From NCBI GenBank assembly GCA_963812775.1, contig CAWEWH010000005.1, forward strand, positions 744,001 through 808,000: a stretch of DNA of 64,000 bases, in the 5' to 3' direction. This document shows, in pieces, positions 56,335-63,807 of this stretch. The notes below the pieces were generated by a model, which made no database searches, had not been told where the DNA came from, and was given only the letters and a program-made list of their open reading frames with translations. The translations under genes were made by a program, and so were the position numbers. The stretch is from CAWEWH01 sp963812775. Its GTDB lineage: Bacteria > Pseudomonadota > Alphaproteobacteria > Rhizobiales > Beijerinckiaceae. The stretch's first letter is position 1. Every line of letters begins with the position of its first letter.

Positions 56335-57000
56335 ATGGCCTTATCAAATAGCGTCATTGGCAAGTCCCCCCAGAAGCCCGGTCCCACCTTCGACAATAAG
56401 TACGGTCGTGGCGACGACGATTGGGGCAACAAGAAGAAAGATGGCGGCAACGACGATTGGGGCGACAAGAAAAAGGACCACGGGGATAACGATTGGGGCG
56501 ACAAGAAGAAGGACCACGGCGACAACGACTGGGGCGACAAGAAGTACGGCCGCGGCGACAACGACTGGGGCGACAAGAAGAAGGACCACGGGGACAACGA
56601 CTGGGGCGACAAGAAGAAGGACCACGGGGACAACGACTGGGGCGACAAGAAGAAGGACCACGGGGACAACGACTGGGGCGACAAGAAGTACGGCCGCCCG
56701 GACGAAGATTGCGACCCGAAGGAGCGCGGCGAGCACCATGGCCGCACAAAGTACGCCAGCAACGACGACAATTGTCCACCGGACAATTGTGCGCCCGAAC
56801 CATGCAAGCCGGACAATTGCGCTCCCGAGCCGTGCCTGCCAGAACCGTGCAACACGGACCTCTCGGATCTTCACGGTGTGCTTGCTTCGATGTCTCCCGC
56901 ACAAGCCGTTAATGCTGCAATCGCCCAACTCGGCGGCGACTGCTGTGATCCGGGATGCATTGACGTGTGTGAGCCGATGCAGCAAGACGCGTTGGTCTAA
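56335..57000 (+). CDS. Dodecapeptide-repeat, cysteine-ladder protein; probable type I secretion substrate
   Basis: 221 residues; family not recognised. GAGGAG stands eight bases before ATG 56335, which decides the frame, since five other frames are also open across the repeat. Layout: a 26-residue leader (MALSNSVIGKSPQKPGPTFD start), eight 12-residue units at 27-122 built on DNDWGDKKKDHG, a linker with His/Arg, six cysteines at 147, 152, 157, 162, 167 and 172, a short helix-like stretch (SMSPAQAVNAAIAQLGG) and a final CC-x3-C-x3-C. Units 4 and 8 and the leader end in KYGR. The position between sigma factor and secretion genes suggests an exported, abundant, possibly metal- or calcium-binding protein. 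Confidence 0.75.
   Translation: MALSNSVIGKSPQKPGPTFDNKYGRGDDDWGNKKKDGGNDDWGDKKKDHGDNDWGDKKKDHGDNDWGDKKYGRGDNDWGDKKKDHGDNDWGDKKKDHGDNDWGDKKKDHGDNDWGDKKYGRPDEDCDPKERGEHHGRTKYASNDDNCPPDNCAPEPCKPDNCAPEPCLPEPCNTDLSDLHGVLASMSPAQAVNAAIAQLGGDCCDPGCIDVCEPMQQDALV
56413..56700 (+). repeat. Eight 36-bp tandem repeats (12-residue units) with four-unit super-period
   Basis: Units in register: DDDWGNKKKDGG, NDDWGDKKKDHG, DNDWGDKKKDHG, DNDWGDKKYGRG, three times DNDWGDKKKDHG, DNDWGDKKYGRP. The DNA of units 5-8 is almost identical, so these are recent duplicates; units 1-3 have diverged most. KYGR recurs at residues 22-25, 70-73 and 118-121, exactly 48 residues apart. Confidence 0.9.
56773..56850 (+). repeat. 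Cysteine ladder: six Cys at five-residue spacing
   Basis: Residues 147-172 read C-x4-C five times over. Inside it the decapeptide PDNCAPEPCK (149-158) is repeated as PDNCAPEPCL (159-168) and closed by PEPC. Proline and acidic residues fill the gaps, so a polyproline-like rod with cysteines at regular intervals is likely. Confidence 0.85.
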
Positions 57001-57013
57001 CGCCTGAACCAGA

Positions 57014-57043
57014 CCCGGTGACCCAGCAGGTCACCGGGCTTTT
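57014..57043 (+). terminator. Strong Rho-independent terminator after the repeat-protein gene
   Basis: CCCGGTGACC (57014-57023) pairs perfectly with GGTCACCGGG (57029-57038) over a five-base loop, followed by CTTTT. It begins 13 bases after the repeat-protein stop and 56 bases before the next start. If leaky, it would keep the secretion genes at lower level than the repeat protein. Confidence 0.85.
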
Positions 57044-57069
57044 GCATTGGCGGTGTGGAGGCGAGAACG

Positions 57070-58389
57070 ATGACCATAGAAAAGATGGGAGCGACAAGTT
57101 CTACTCTCGCGAAAGTTCATCGCCCCACAAATGTCGAAGTCCCACCTGAACGACCTCGCGAGTTTATGAGCTTCCTGACGTGGCCGTTTGTGTTGGCACA
57201 AGTGTTCGCCGTCGAGTCTCTGCTCAAGAGTACGACCACGGCGCTGGCGCAGGAACAAGAGTTTGAGCAAAAGACCATCCGTGCAGGGGAGGGGGCCCCC
57301 AAGTCGGAGGACGCGGCTCTAGTCGAAGCCGCAAACTTAGCAGCGGCCGAAGAAGGTCCAAGCGAGGCACAAAGCTCATCGCGTGTTGCACGTTCTCTCG
57401 AACTCCAAGCGGGCAGCGAATTCCCTACGCAAGATGAGGACGCTCTTGAGACCGGCAGTGTTCGTACTCAAGCGTCAGGAATCTCTGGATCCGGGGGCGC
57501 GGGCGGCGGTGGCGCGAGTGCAACAAGCACAAGGCATCAAAACGGAAGTGAGGACGACTCGGCGAGCGCGCAACGTGTCGCGGAAACGGGCGGGCATGGC
57601 AGCGGCGCGCTTGTTGATCCGGTCAACGTAGGCGACTTGTCACCTACCGCGCTAATCCAGGCAGGCCTCCATCCTCTTGATATCCCCAACATCGGGATCT
57701 TCGACAGTACCCTGGTCGAGAGCATGCTCTCCTCAAACCCGCTTGCCGGGATTTCGCCAATTCAAATAGCTGACCTCTTTGACGCCGGCATTGACATCTC
57801 ACACGCATTCACATCGCTCCTTTCCGAACCCTCGGCTGTCGTCTCAACGGCTTCAGGGGTCCTTGGCGAAGCCGGCGACGTCATAGGCTCATCACTCCTT
57901 CAGCCGATGAGCGATCTGTTCGATACTCTTGAGCTTGGCGAGGTTGCAGGCGAGATCGCCAGCGGCTTGGGGCTTCAGTCGCAAACAATCGGTGGCTCAC
58001 TAGCCGAAGTGTCCAACGTGGCCGACGGCGTGACCAAGTTCGCTACGGACGCCCTGTCCCAAGCCGACCCGTCGTCCTTTTTGGATTCAGTTTCGCTCGC
58101 GGTGGTGGACATCGGCAACACCACCGCAATCGTCGCTTCTGACGGCGTGATCGAGCTTGCGCTTCAGTCAGCTGACGACCTGCAAAGTCCGCTGTTCAGC
58201 AAAACAGGTTACACAGATTTCGGGCTCGCGCTGCATTCGGAAGCTGACGATCAGCCAAAAGGCAAAGGTGCCGACGCGCTGGACGTTTCAGACGCCTCAT
58301 TCGCAACTGAGAGCGCACTAGATGTCATTCCCTTCGCGATACCAACGACTGCGAGCTCCCTCGACGATATGCTGTTCGGGAAGCTTTGA
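57070..58389 (+). CDS. Unknown 439-residue protein of the type I secretion cluster, possible secretion substrate
   Basis: Family not recognised. GGAGG lies eight bases before ATG 57070; GTG 57055 is less likely. Residues about 30-55 hold a hydrophobic segment (MSFLTWPFVLAQVFAVESLL) ending TTALAQEQ, which could be a membrane anchor or an atypical signal. Residues about 58-175 are Glu/Ser/Gly-rich and probably disordered. Residues 180-420 are a hydrophobic-acidic alternating region rich in Leu, Ala, Ser and Asp without cysteine. The C-terminus TTASSLDDMLFGKL (small residues, acidic pair, hydrophobic end) resembles uncleaved C-terminal signals of type I secretion substrates. No RTX GGxGxDxUx nonapeptides are present. 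It could be a second substrate or an accessory membrane protein. Confidence 0.7.
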   Translation: MTIEKMGATSSTLAKVHRPTNVEVPPERPREFMSFLTWPFVLAQVFAVESLLKSTTTALAQEQEFEQKTIRAGEGAPKSEDAALVEAANLAAAEEGPSEAQSSSRVARSLELQAGSEFPTQDEDALETGSVRTQASGISGSGGAGGGGASATSTRHQNGSEDDSASAQRVAETGGHGSGALVDPVNVGDLSPTALIQAGLHPLDIPNIGIFDSTLVESMLSSNPLAGISPIQIADLFDAGIDISHAFTSLLSEPSAVVSTASGVLGEAGDVIGSSLLQPMSDLFDTLELGEVAGEIASGLGLQSQTIGGSLAEVSNVADGVTKFATDALSQADPSSFLDSVSLAVVDIGNTTAIVASDGVIELALQSADDLQSPLFSKTGYTDFGLALHSEADDQPKGKGADALDVSDASFATESALDVIPFAIPTTASSLDDMLFGKL

Positions 58390-58418
58390 TCTGACCTAGC
58401 CTATCCAGGGGTCTCGTC

Positions 58419-60251
58419 ATGCCGAGCATCGTGCCTACCGCCGAGCAGCAGTTTAACAACAATTCAACGGAGGAGGTGGGTTCGCTCCCTCAAGGCGAGC
58501 GCCGTGCGACGCGCAACGGGCATGAGGGTCTCGACCCGATGGTCACTTGGCGTGCGGTGGCCCGGAATCAGATAGCCATTGTTGCCGCGTTCTCGGTCGT
58601 CGTGAACGTGTTTCTGTTGACCCTCCCGATCTACCTCTTTCAGATCTCCGACCGCGTCCTTACAAGCCGCAGCCTCGATACGTTGCTGATGCTGTCCATT
58701 GTCGCCCTAGGCTTTATAGGCGCCCTGTCTTTGCTCGACATATTGCGCCGGCAGGTGCTGGGCCGCCTCGCCATGCGGCTCGAGGCGCTGCTCAGCGGCC
58801 CCGTATTGGCGAGCATCGTCAACAACGCAAGGGTAGGGGAAGGCGGCAACGTTCAGGCGCTCCGCAGCTTGCAACAGGTGAGAAACTTCATTGCCAGCCC
58901 CATCATGTTGATGCTGATCGATGCGCCGCTCGCCCCGATCTTTCTGGCGGTGATCTTCCTCATTCATCGCGACCTGGGATTCATTGCTCTGGCGGCTGGA
59001 TTGGCTCTCGCGGCGGCAGCACTCATCAATCAGCGCGCCACGTCTGGGCCGTTGAGCGAGGCAGGTGCCCAGTCAGGGCGTGCAGACGCAACCGCGGAGG
59101 CGCTCGCGCGAAACTCCCAGGTGATCAACGCCATGGGAATGCTCAACCAGAGCATCTCGCTGTGGGGCGGGCAGCAGGCCCAAGCTCTAACTGTTCAAGC
59201 TCGAGCGCTGGATCGCAACCAGTGGATCACAGGCGCTTCAAAATTTTTGAGGCTGATAAGCCAGATCACAATTCTTGGCTGGGGAGCTTATCTCGCGCTT
59301 TCCGGACAGGTCACGGGTGGAATGATGATAGCGGCCTCGATCATCGCGGGGCGGGCCTTACAACCGTTCGAAGGTCTTATCGAGGGATGGCGCAGCTTTG
59401 TGCAGACCCGTTCTGCTTACTCGCGGGTTCGAGCCGCTGTCGAGTCTCTGCGGCATGAGCGGCCTAAGCTACTGCTTCCGAAGCCGGACGGGCGCGTATC
59501 GGTGGAGCGCGTCCTCTACATTCCTCCGGGCTCGAAGGAGCCAGTTCTTAACGGGCTCAGCTTCACCCTCGAGCCTGGCGAGTCGCTGGCCATCGTAGGT
59601 CCCTCGGGCTCTGGCAAATCGACGCTCGCGCGCGTTCTCGTCGGCTGCTTGGCGCCCACCGCGGGAAAGGTCCGGCTGGACGGGACAGAGCTTCGCAATT
59701 GGGACCGGCGTCAATTTGGTGAATACACTGGCTACTTGCCGCAAGAAATTGAGCTCTTTCCCGGAACAATCAGGCAAAATATCTGCCGCATGCGCGAGGA
59801 TGTGCCCGACGACAAAATTTATCGTGCGGCGATCGTGACCGGCATTCACGACATGGTTTGCGAGCTGCCCAATGGCTACGAGACGGTACTCGAACGGGGC
59901 GGGGCGCCTCTTTCCGGCGGTCAGAAGCAGCGGATTGCCCTCGCGCGAGCTTTTTTCGGCAAGCCGGCGCTCGTCGTTCTTGATGAACCAAACTCAAACC
60001 TCGACGCCGTAGGTGAGCAGGCTCTTTCGGAGACGCTCGCAAGGGCAAAGTCGGCCGGAGTGACGGTAGCCGTCGTTACACTCCGGCCGGCCCTCCTCAA
60101 GAGTGTCGATAAAGTTCTCATTTTGCGTTCGGGGCGAGTCGAGGCATTCGGCTCCCCCGCCGATGTGCTGCACCAACTCGTTCCAGCGTCCCCGAAGCGC
60201 GCGGTTTCTGAGAATGAAGTTGAATCTCGTACCTTGCGAGGCTCGCAATGA
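58419..60251 (+). CDS. Type I secretion ABC transporter (PrtD/HlyB family, no C39 peptidase)
   Basis: 610 residues. A 40-residue hydrophilic extension is followed by an exporter membrane domain (about 48-330; NVFLLTLPIYLFQISDRVLT, SLDTLLMLSIVALGF) and a nucleotide-binding domain: Walker A GPSGSGKST (394-402), signature LSGGQKQR (498-505), Walker B LVVLDEPNSNLDA (518-530). This is the PrtD/AprD group that exports proteins with C-terminal signals. The N-terminal C39 peptidase that would remove a double-glycine leader is absent. It overlaps the adaptor gene by four bases (ATGA at 60248). An outer-membrane TolC-type partner is not in the window. Confidence 0.9.
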   Translation: MPSIVPTAEQQFNNNSTEEVGSLPQGERRATRNGHEGLDPMVTWRAVARNQIAIVAAFSVVVNVFLLTLPIYLFQISDRVLTSRSLDTLLMLSIVALGFIGALSLLDILRRQVLGRLAMRLEALLSGPVLASIVNNARVGEGGNVQALRSLQQVRNFIASPIMLMLIDAPLAPIFLAVIFLIHRDLGFIALAAGLALAAAALINQRATSGPLSEAGAQSGRADATAEALARNSQVINAMGMLNQSISLWGGQQAQALTVQARALDRNQWITGASKFLRLISQITILGWGAYLALSGQVTGGMMIAASIIAGRALQPFEGLIEGWRSFVQTRSAYSRVRAAVESLRHERPKLLLPKPDGRVSVERVLYIPPGSKEPVLNGLSFTLEPGESLAIVGPSGSGKSTLARVLVGCLAPTAGKVRLDGTELRNWDRRQFGEYTGYLPQEIELFPGTIRQNICRMREDVPDDKIYRAAIVTGIHDMVCELPNGYETVLERGGAPLSGGQKQRIALARAFFGKPALVVLDEPNSNLDAVGEQALSETLARAKSAGVTVAVVTLRPALLKSVDKVLILRSGRVEAFGSPADVLHQLVPASPKRAVSENEVESRTLRGSQ

Positions 60252-61600
60252 CCTCAGGCTTCAATGGCGATCATTGGTCCGGCCGCGTTCCCGTAAGTGC
60301 CCGCTGGCCAATTGTGCTTGGGCTATCAACGCTCGTGCTATGGTTGGGGTGCTTCGGCGTTTGGGCAGCTCTTGCCCCGCTAAATGGCGCGGTGATCGCA
60401 GCCGGCGCTTTTGTAGCTACTGGCCAAAACAAACTCGTCCAGCATCTTGAAGGCGGCATCATTCGAGATCTTGCAGTCAAGGAGGGCGACACCGTCGAAG
60501 CAAATCAGGTTCTGGTGCGCATGGACGACACAGCTGCGAATGCCAAACTGAGGCGGCTGGTCCTGAAGCGCTTTCGATTGTTGGCCATGAAGGCGAGGCT
60601 TGAAAGCGAGATGGTCGGACGAGACCTTTTTGAGATCCCGCGCGCCTTAGCTGACAGCTTGGCTGATCCGGACGTGAAAGCGATTGTGGAGCGCCAGCGG
60701 GTCGAATTGGAGGCCCGCAGAGCGAGCCTTATCGCCGAGGAACTCGTCCTAAGAAAAGAGGTCGCCAGTCTTGAAGAGAGCACTCGAGGCTATGAAGCAC
60801 AGATGAATTCTATTCGCGAGCGAATGAGCTTGTTTGAAGAAGAGCTGAAAGACAAGAACACTCTTCTTCAGCAGCAGCTTGTACGCAAAGCGGATGTGCT
60901 GACGCTGCGTCGTGCCGAAGCAAGCCTTTCGGGGGATCTTGGGTCCTTGGTCGGCCGGATTGCGGATTCGAATGAGCGGATCGCCCGCGCAAATCAGCGA
61001 ATTGCACATCTCCATTCCGCAGCAACGCAAAAGGCAGTGCAGGAACTGCGGGAAGCAGAGACAGAATTGGATGACATCCAGGAGCAAATTCGGGCCGCTC
61101 AAGATGTGGTTGAGCGAGTCGAAGTGCGGTCACCCGTTCGCGGCATCGTTGTTAAGCGCCACTTCCACACCGCCGGAGGCGTTGTCACTCCCGGCGCCGT
61201 CATCCTCGAGCTGTTGCCGGTGCAAGAAGAACTGCTCATCGAAGCACGCCTCAATCCCGCCGACGTCGTCCATGTGACGGTGGGTCAAAATGCGCTTGCC
61301 AGAATATCTGCGCTCAACCAGCGAATTACGCCGATGTTGGAGGCGAAGGTTGTGTACGTTTCGGCGGACGTTCTGCCGGAACAGACGCCTCAAACCAAGA
61401 ACGGTCAGGATGCGCGAAAGGATTACTACGTAGTGCGGGTCCGTCTTGATGCCGAAGATGTCCGTCATCGCATGTACGATTTCAGGCCGACCCCCGGCTT
61501 GCCGGCCGATGTTTATATTAAGACAGGGGAACGCACTTTTTTTGAGTACATTATGAAACCAGTACTCAACAGCTTCTCCCGGGCGTTTAATGAGGCCTAG
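60248..61600 (+). CDS. HlyD/PrtE-family type I secretion adaptor (membrane fusion protein)
   Basis: 450 residues. One membrane helix at about 19-42 (VLGLSTLVLWLGCFGVWAAL), then NKLVQHLEGGIIRDLAVKEG (biotinyl-lipoyl-like half), a long coiled coil (about 95-285) and the second half VRSPVRGIVVKRHFHTAGGV, ending with a beta-barrel segment and VYIKTGERTFFEYIMKPVLN. It links the exporter ATPase to an outer-membrane channel. Its last codons (AFNEA, stop 61598-61600) run directly into sequence homologous to preA, so the 3' end lies at a rearrangement breakpoint. Confidence 0.9.
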   Translation: MTSGFNGDHWSGRVPVSARWPIVLGLSTLVLWLGCFGVWAALAPLNGAVIAAGAFVATGQNKLVQHLEGGIIRDLAVKEGDTVEANQVLVRMDDTAANAKLRRLVLKRFRLLAMKARLESEMVGRDLFEIPRALADSLADPDVKAIVERQRVELEARRASLIAEELVLRKEVASLEESTRGYEAQMNSIRERMSLFEEELKDKNTLLQQQLVRKADVLTLRRAEASLSGDLGSLVGRIADSNERIARANQRIAHLHSAATQKAVQELREAETELDDIQEQIRAAQDVVERVEVRSPVRGIVVKRHFHTAGGVVTPGAVILELLPVQEELLIEARLNPADVVHVTVGQNALARISALNQRITPMLEAKVVYVSADVLPEQTPQTKNGQDARKDYYVVRVRLDAEDVRHRMYDFRPTPGLPADVYIKTGERTFFEYIMKPVLNSFSRAFNEA

Positions 61601-62130
61601 GCGGCATCGAGACGTGGAGAGACGCGGCCGAGTTCATGGCGCTCGGCTCGGCAACCGTCCAGGTGTGCACCGGTGTCATGGTCTATGGGTTCAAGATCGT
61701 TCGCGAGATGGTCACCGGCCTGAGCGACTGGATGGACGCGAGGGGCTACGCAGCCCTCGACGATTTCGTCGGTCGCGCCGTGCCGAAGCTGACCGACTGG
61801 CAGCATCTGAACCTGGACTACGCCGTCAAAGCGGTCATCGACCAGGACCTCTGCATCAAGTGCGGGCGCTGCTACATCGCCTGCGAAGACACATCGCATC
61901 AGGCGATCGCGAAAGAGAAGAACGGCGCTCGCCACTTCGAGGTCATCGAGGAGGAGTGTGTCGGCTGCAATCTCTGCGCGCTGGTCTGCCCGATAGATGA
62001 ATGCATCACCATGGCGCCGCTGCGCAGCGGCGATATCGACAGACGGACCGGACAGGTCGTCGGCGGGCATCGCACTTGGCAGGAGCACCCCAACAACCCG
62101 ATGGCGGTCAATCCTCGCGGGCCCACTTGA
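61594..62130 (+). pseudogene. preA: 5'-truncated preA (NAD-dependent dihydropyrimidine dehydrogenase subunit) fragment
   Basis: The frame opens after a TGA at 61591 and at once reads GLGGIETWRDAAEFMALGSA, TVQVCTGVMVYGFKIV, then two four-cysteine 4Fe-4S motifs (CIKCGRCYIAC and CVGCNLCALVC-x-IDEC). This matches only the C-terminal part of PreA; the FMN-barrel part upstream, roughly 260 residues, is missing, replaced by the end of the HlyD-type gene. ATG 61636 could start a 164-residue ferredoxin-like product, but no ribosome-binding site stands out. PreA with PreT reduces uracil and thymine; this copy cannot. Either a genomic rearrangement or a misassembly joined the two sequences. Confidence 0.85.
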
Positions 62131-62177
62131 GTTTTGTCGCGACGCACGGGGCCGCGCGACCGGTCGCGGGCGACTTC

Positions 62178-63281
62178 TCAGTTCGGCAGTCGACGAGGGA
62201 TCTCGTGCGCGAAACTCATTGTCGCGCGAACGCCGCGCCCGGGGACCGATTCAACGTTGAACCTCGCCTTCGTGTTTTCGCGAAGCGTTTGGACCATGAA
62301 TGCGCTGATCTTCCCGGGAGCAGGCCATACTGTACCTTCCGGAAGCCCCGCGCCATCGTCGGCAACAACGACCTTGAGGTAAGTGTCGTCCTCCCGGAGG
62401 CATTCAAGCGTAATCACCCCGCCTTCGCGCCCGACAAATGCGTGTTTGAAGGAATTGGTCAGGAGCTCATTTACGACCAGCCCAACAGGCAGCGCAACGT
62501 TGATGGACATTGGCGCGTGATCGACCTTGGTCTTCAGTCGGACCCCTTCGACCGCAGACGTATTCATGACCGCCGTGGCGATCTGGCTAAGGTAGTGTCC
62601 CAGGTCGATTTCGTCGTCGGGACCGCCAGGAGTGAGTGCCTGATAGAGAAGCTGCAAGGACTCGATTCGCCCCGCTAACGTAGTCAAGTTGACCTTGTCA
62701 CCTCGTCGTTCCGCGCGCGCTTCGAGACGGATCAAGGAAATGACCAGCTGAAGATTATTCTTCACCCGATGCTGGACCTCCCGCAGCAGGAAGTCCTTGT
62801 CACGGATTTGCCTTGCCAGTTCCTCGCGTTCCGCGCGCGCACGGTCTGTCACATCGATGAGCGCCGCGATACGGTAGTTTTCCGTGCCGTCTTCGTTTTC
62901 AATGAGCCCCGCGTACGCTTCGACCACGATGGGCCTTTCGCCCACTAGGCGAAAGGTCCCTAGGAAGTCCTCATCACCCTTCAAAATCGCATTCTGCAAC
63001 GTCGAGCGCGGGTCGCTCTCCTGTACGAAGTCGGCCAGGATTGTCCAGCCTCGGCCGGCGAGGTTGGCAACAGCCGGGCCAGCTAGAGATTCAAAAGTCT
63101 TGTTGGCATAACAGACCCGCGGATCGCCCGCGATGAGCTTTGAAACAGCGATGGCGATGGGAATGTGGTCCAGAAGATTCCGAAGTTCCGGTGTCTCAAT
63201 GGCCTTCATGTCTTCGATGCTATCGAAGAGATCATTGACTTGCGCCGCTTTTTTCTCGGCAATCGGGCCAAGCTTTTCCAT
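62178..63281 (-). CDS. PAS-domain sensor histidine kinase, HisKA_2 type
   Basis: 367 residues from ATG 63281, seven bases after GGGG; ATG 63299 (MFKGWE) is an alternative. A PAS domain at about 36-150 (LRNLLDHIPIAIAVSKLIAG, VCYANKTFESLAGP) precedes the phosphoacceptor box LLREVQHRVKNNLQLV, then an ATPase domain with N-box VVNELLTNSFKHAF and G-box VADDGAGLPEG. No membrane segment, so cytoplasmic. HisKA_2 kinases in alphaproteobacteria often act on PhyR or single-domain regulators of the general stress response. No response regulator is adjacent. It is convergent with the preA fragment. Confidence 0.88.
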   Translation of the reverse strand: MEKLGPIAEKKAAQVNDLFDSIEDMKAIETPELRNLLDHIPIAIAVSKLIAGDPRVCYANKTFESLAGPAVANLAGRGWTILADFVQESDPRSTLQNAILKGDEDFLGTFRLVGERPIVVEAYAGLIENEDGTENYRIAALIDVTDRARAEREELARQIRDKDFLLREVQHRVKNNLQLVISLIRLEARAERRGDKVNLTTLAGRIESLQLLYQALTPGGPDDEIDLGHYLSQIATAVMNTSAVEGVRLKTKVDHAPMSINVALPVGLVVNELLTNSFKHAFVGREGGVITLECLREDDTYLKVVVADDGAGLPEGTVWPAPGKISAFMVQTLRENTKARFNVESVPGRGVRATMSFAHEIPRRLPN

Positions 63282-63334
63282 CTCCCACCCCTTAAACATC
63301 CAGCTCGATGCTCAGCTCAATGAGCCGGCAGGCG

Positions 63335-63685
63335 CTATGTGCTGAGAACGTTCCTTGAGACCCAGCGATTCGAAACAACGTTGGCGCCTGCGAATTGTTC
63401 CCCTACAGCCACCTTGGCCATTGGCGGCAGCATTCCGTAGTGAAACGCCGCGCCGCCACCGGGGCGTACCACGCGACCGCCTCGCCGATGAAAAACGGTC
63501 GAAAGAGATCGGACTGGCCGTTGCAAATACGCCAGTCGGTACGGCTTGCTCACGCGCTGTGCGAGCGCGCTCCCAAGCGCCGACAGTGCCATCAGTGCGG
63601 CTACCAATACTTGCCTGTCAATTGACCGCTGCGCGGTCGAACTGGCTGCACCATCAACCGGTCCACTGAAGACGTGCCGTCGCAT
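63335..63685 (-). CDS. Doubtful small exported protein
   Basis: 116-codon frame upstream of the kinase on the same strand. MRRHVFSGPVDGAASSTAQR is followed by a hydrophobic stretch ending ALMALSALGSALAQ, like a weak signal peptide. The rest is Arg/Ser/Val-rich and matches no family I know. Frames of similar length on the other strand exist, so it may be non-coding. Confidence 0.25.
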   Translation of the reverse strand: MRRHVFSGPVDGAASSTAQRSIDRQVLVAALMALSALGSALAQRVSKPYRLAYLQRPVRSLSTVFHRRGGRVVRPGGGAAFHYGMLPPMAKVAVGEQFAGANVVSNRWVSRNVLST

Positions 63686-63807
63686 GATGCCCCCGCGGCT
63701 GAGGACGGCAGATAACCTACCGAACTGCCATGATGATAGCTTTGGCGCTTAGCTTGCCCTCGACACACCCCGGTAGTGCTGGACGCGCTACCTTCTTGTG
63801 CGCGAGA
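63686..63807. other. Upstream region of the adenylate cyclase gene
   Basis: Short spacer between the doubtful minus-strand frame and the cyclase start; together with 63282-63685 it forms a 526-bp stretch without a secure gene. No clear promoter motif of the GGAAC type was found for either direction, although GGAAC occurs on the minus strand near 63350 without a fitting CGTT partner. Confidence 0.35.

Noticed and set aside
56413..56700. CRISPR array
   Set aside because: Repeats are contiguous without spacers, are in frame and encode protein units.
56335..57000. RiPP or bufferin-type precursor
   Set aside because: ECF control and many cysteines recall such precursors, but no MNIO/DUF692, radical SAM, cyclase or C39 peptidase gene is present, and the exporter is of the PrtD type for unprocessed proteins.
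56285..57007. Other open frames over the 36-bp repeats (Thr/Arg-rich plus frame, Val/Leu/Pro-rich and Cys/Arg/Pro-rich minus frames)
   Set aside because: A 36-bp repeat without stops keeps most frames open by chance. Only the frame from 56335 has a good ribosome-binding site, a sensible leader and a non-repetitive C-terminal domain followed by a terminator.
57070..58389. RTX adhesin or toxin
   Set aside because: No GGxGxDxUx nonapeptide repeats are found; similarity is limited to gene context and the C-terminal end.
61636..62130. Independent ferredoxin gene
   Set aside because: Homology to PreA extends upstream of ATG 61636 without a break until the HlyD stop, so it is the tail of a longer gene.
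63350..63375. EcfG promoter for the histidine kinase
   Set aside because: GGAAC occurs on the minus strand, but no CGTT-like box lies 16 or 17 bases downstream.
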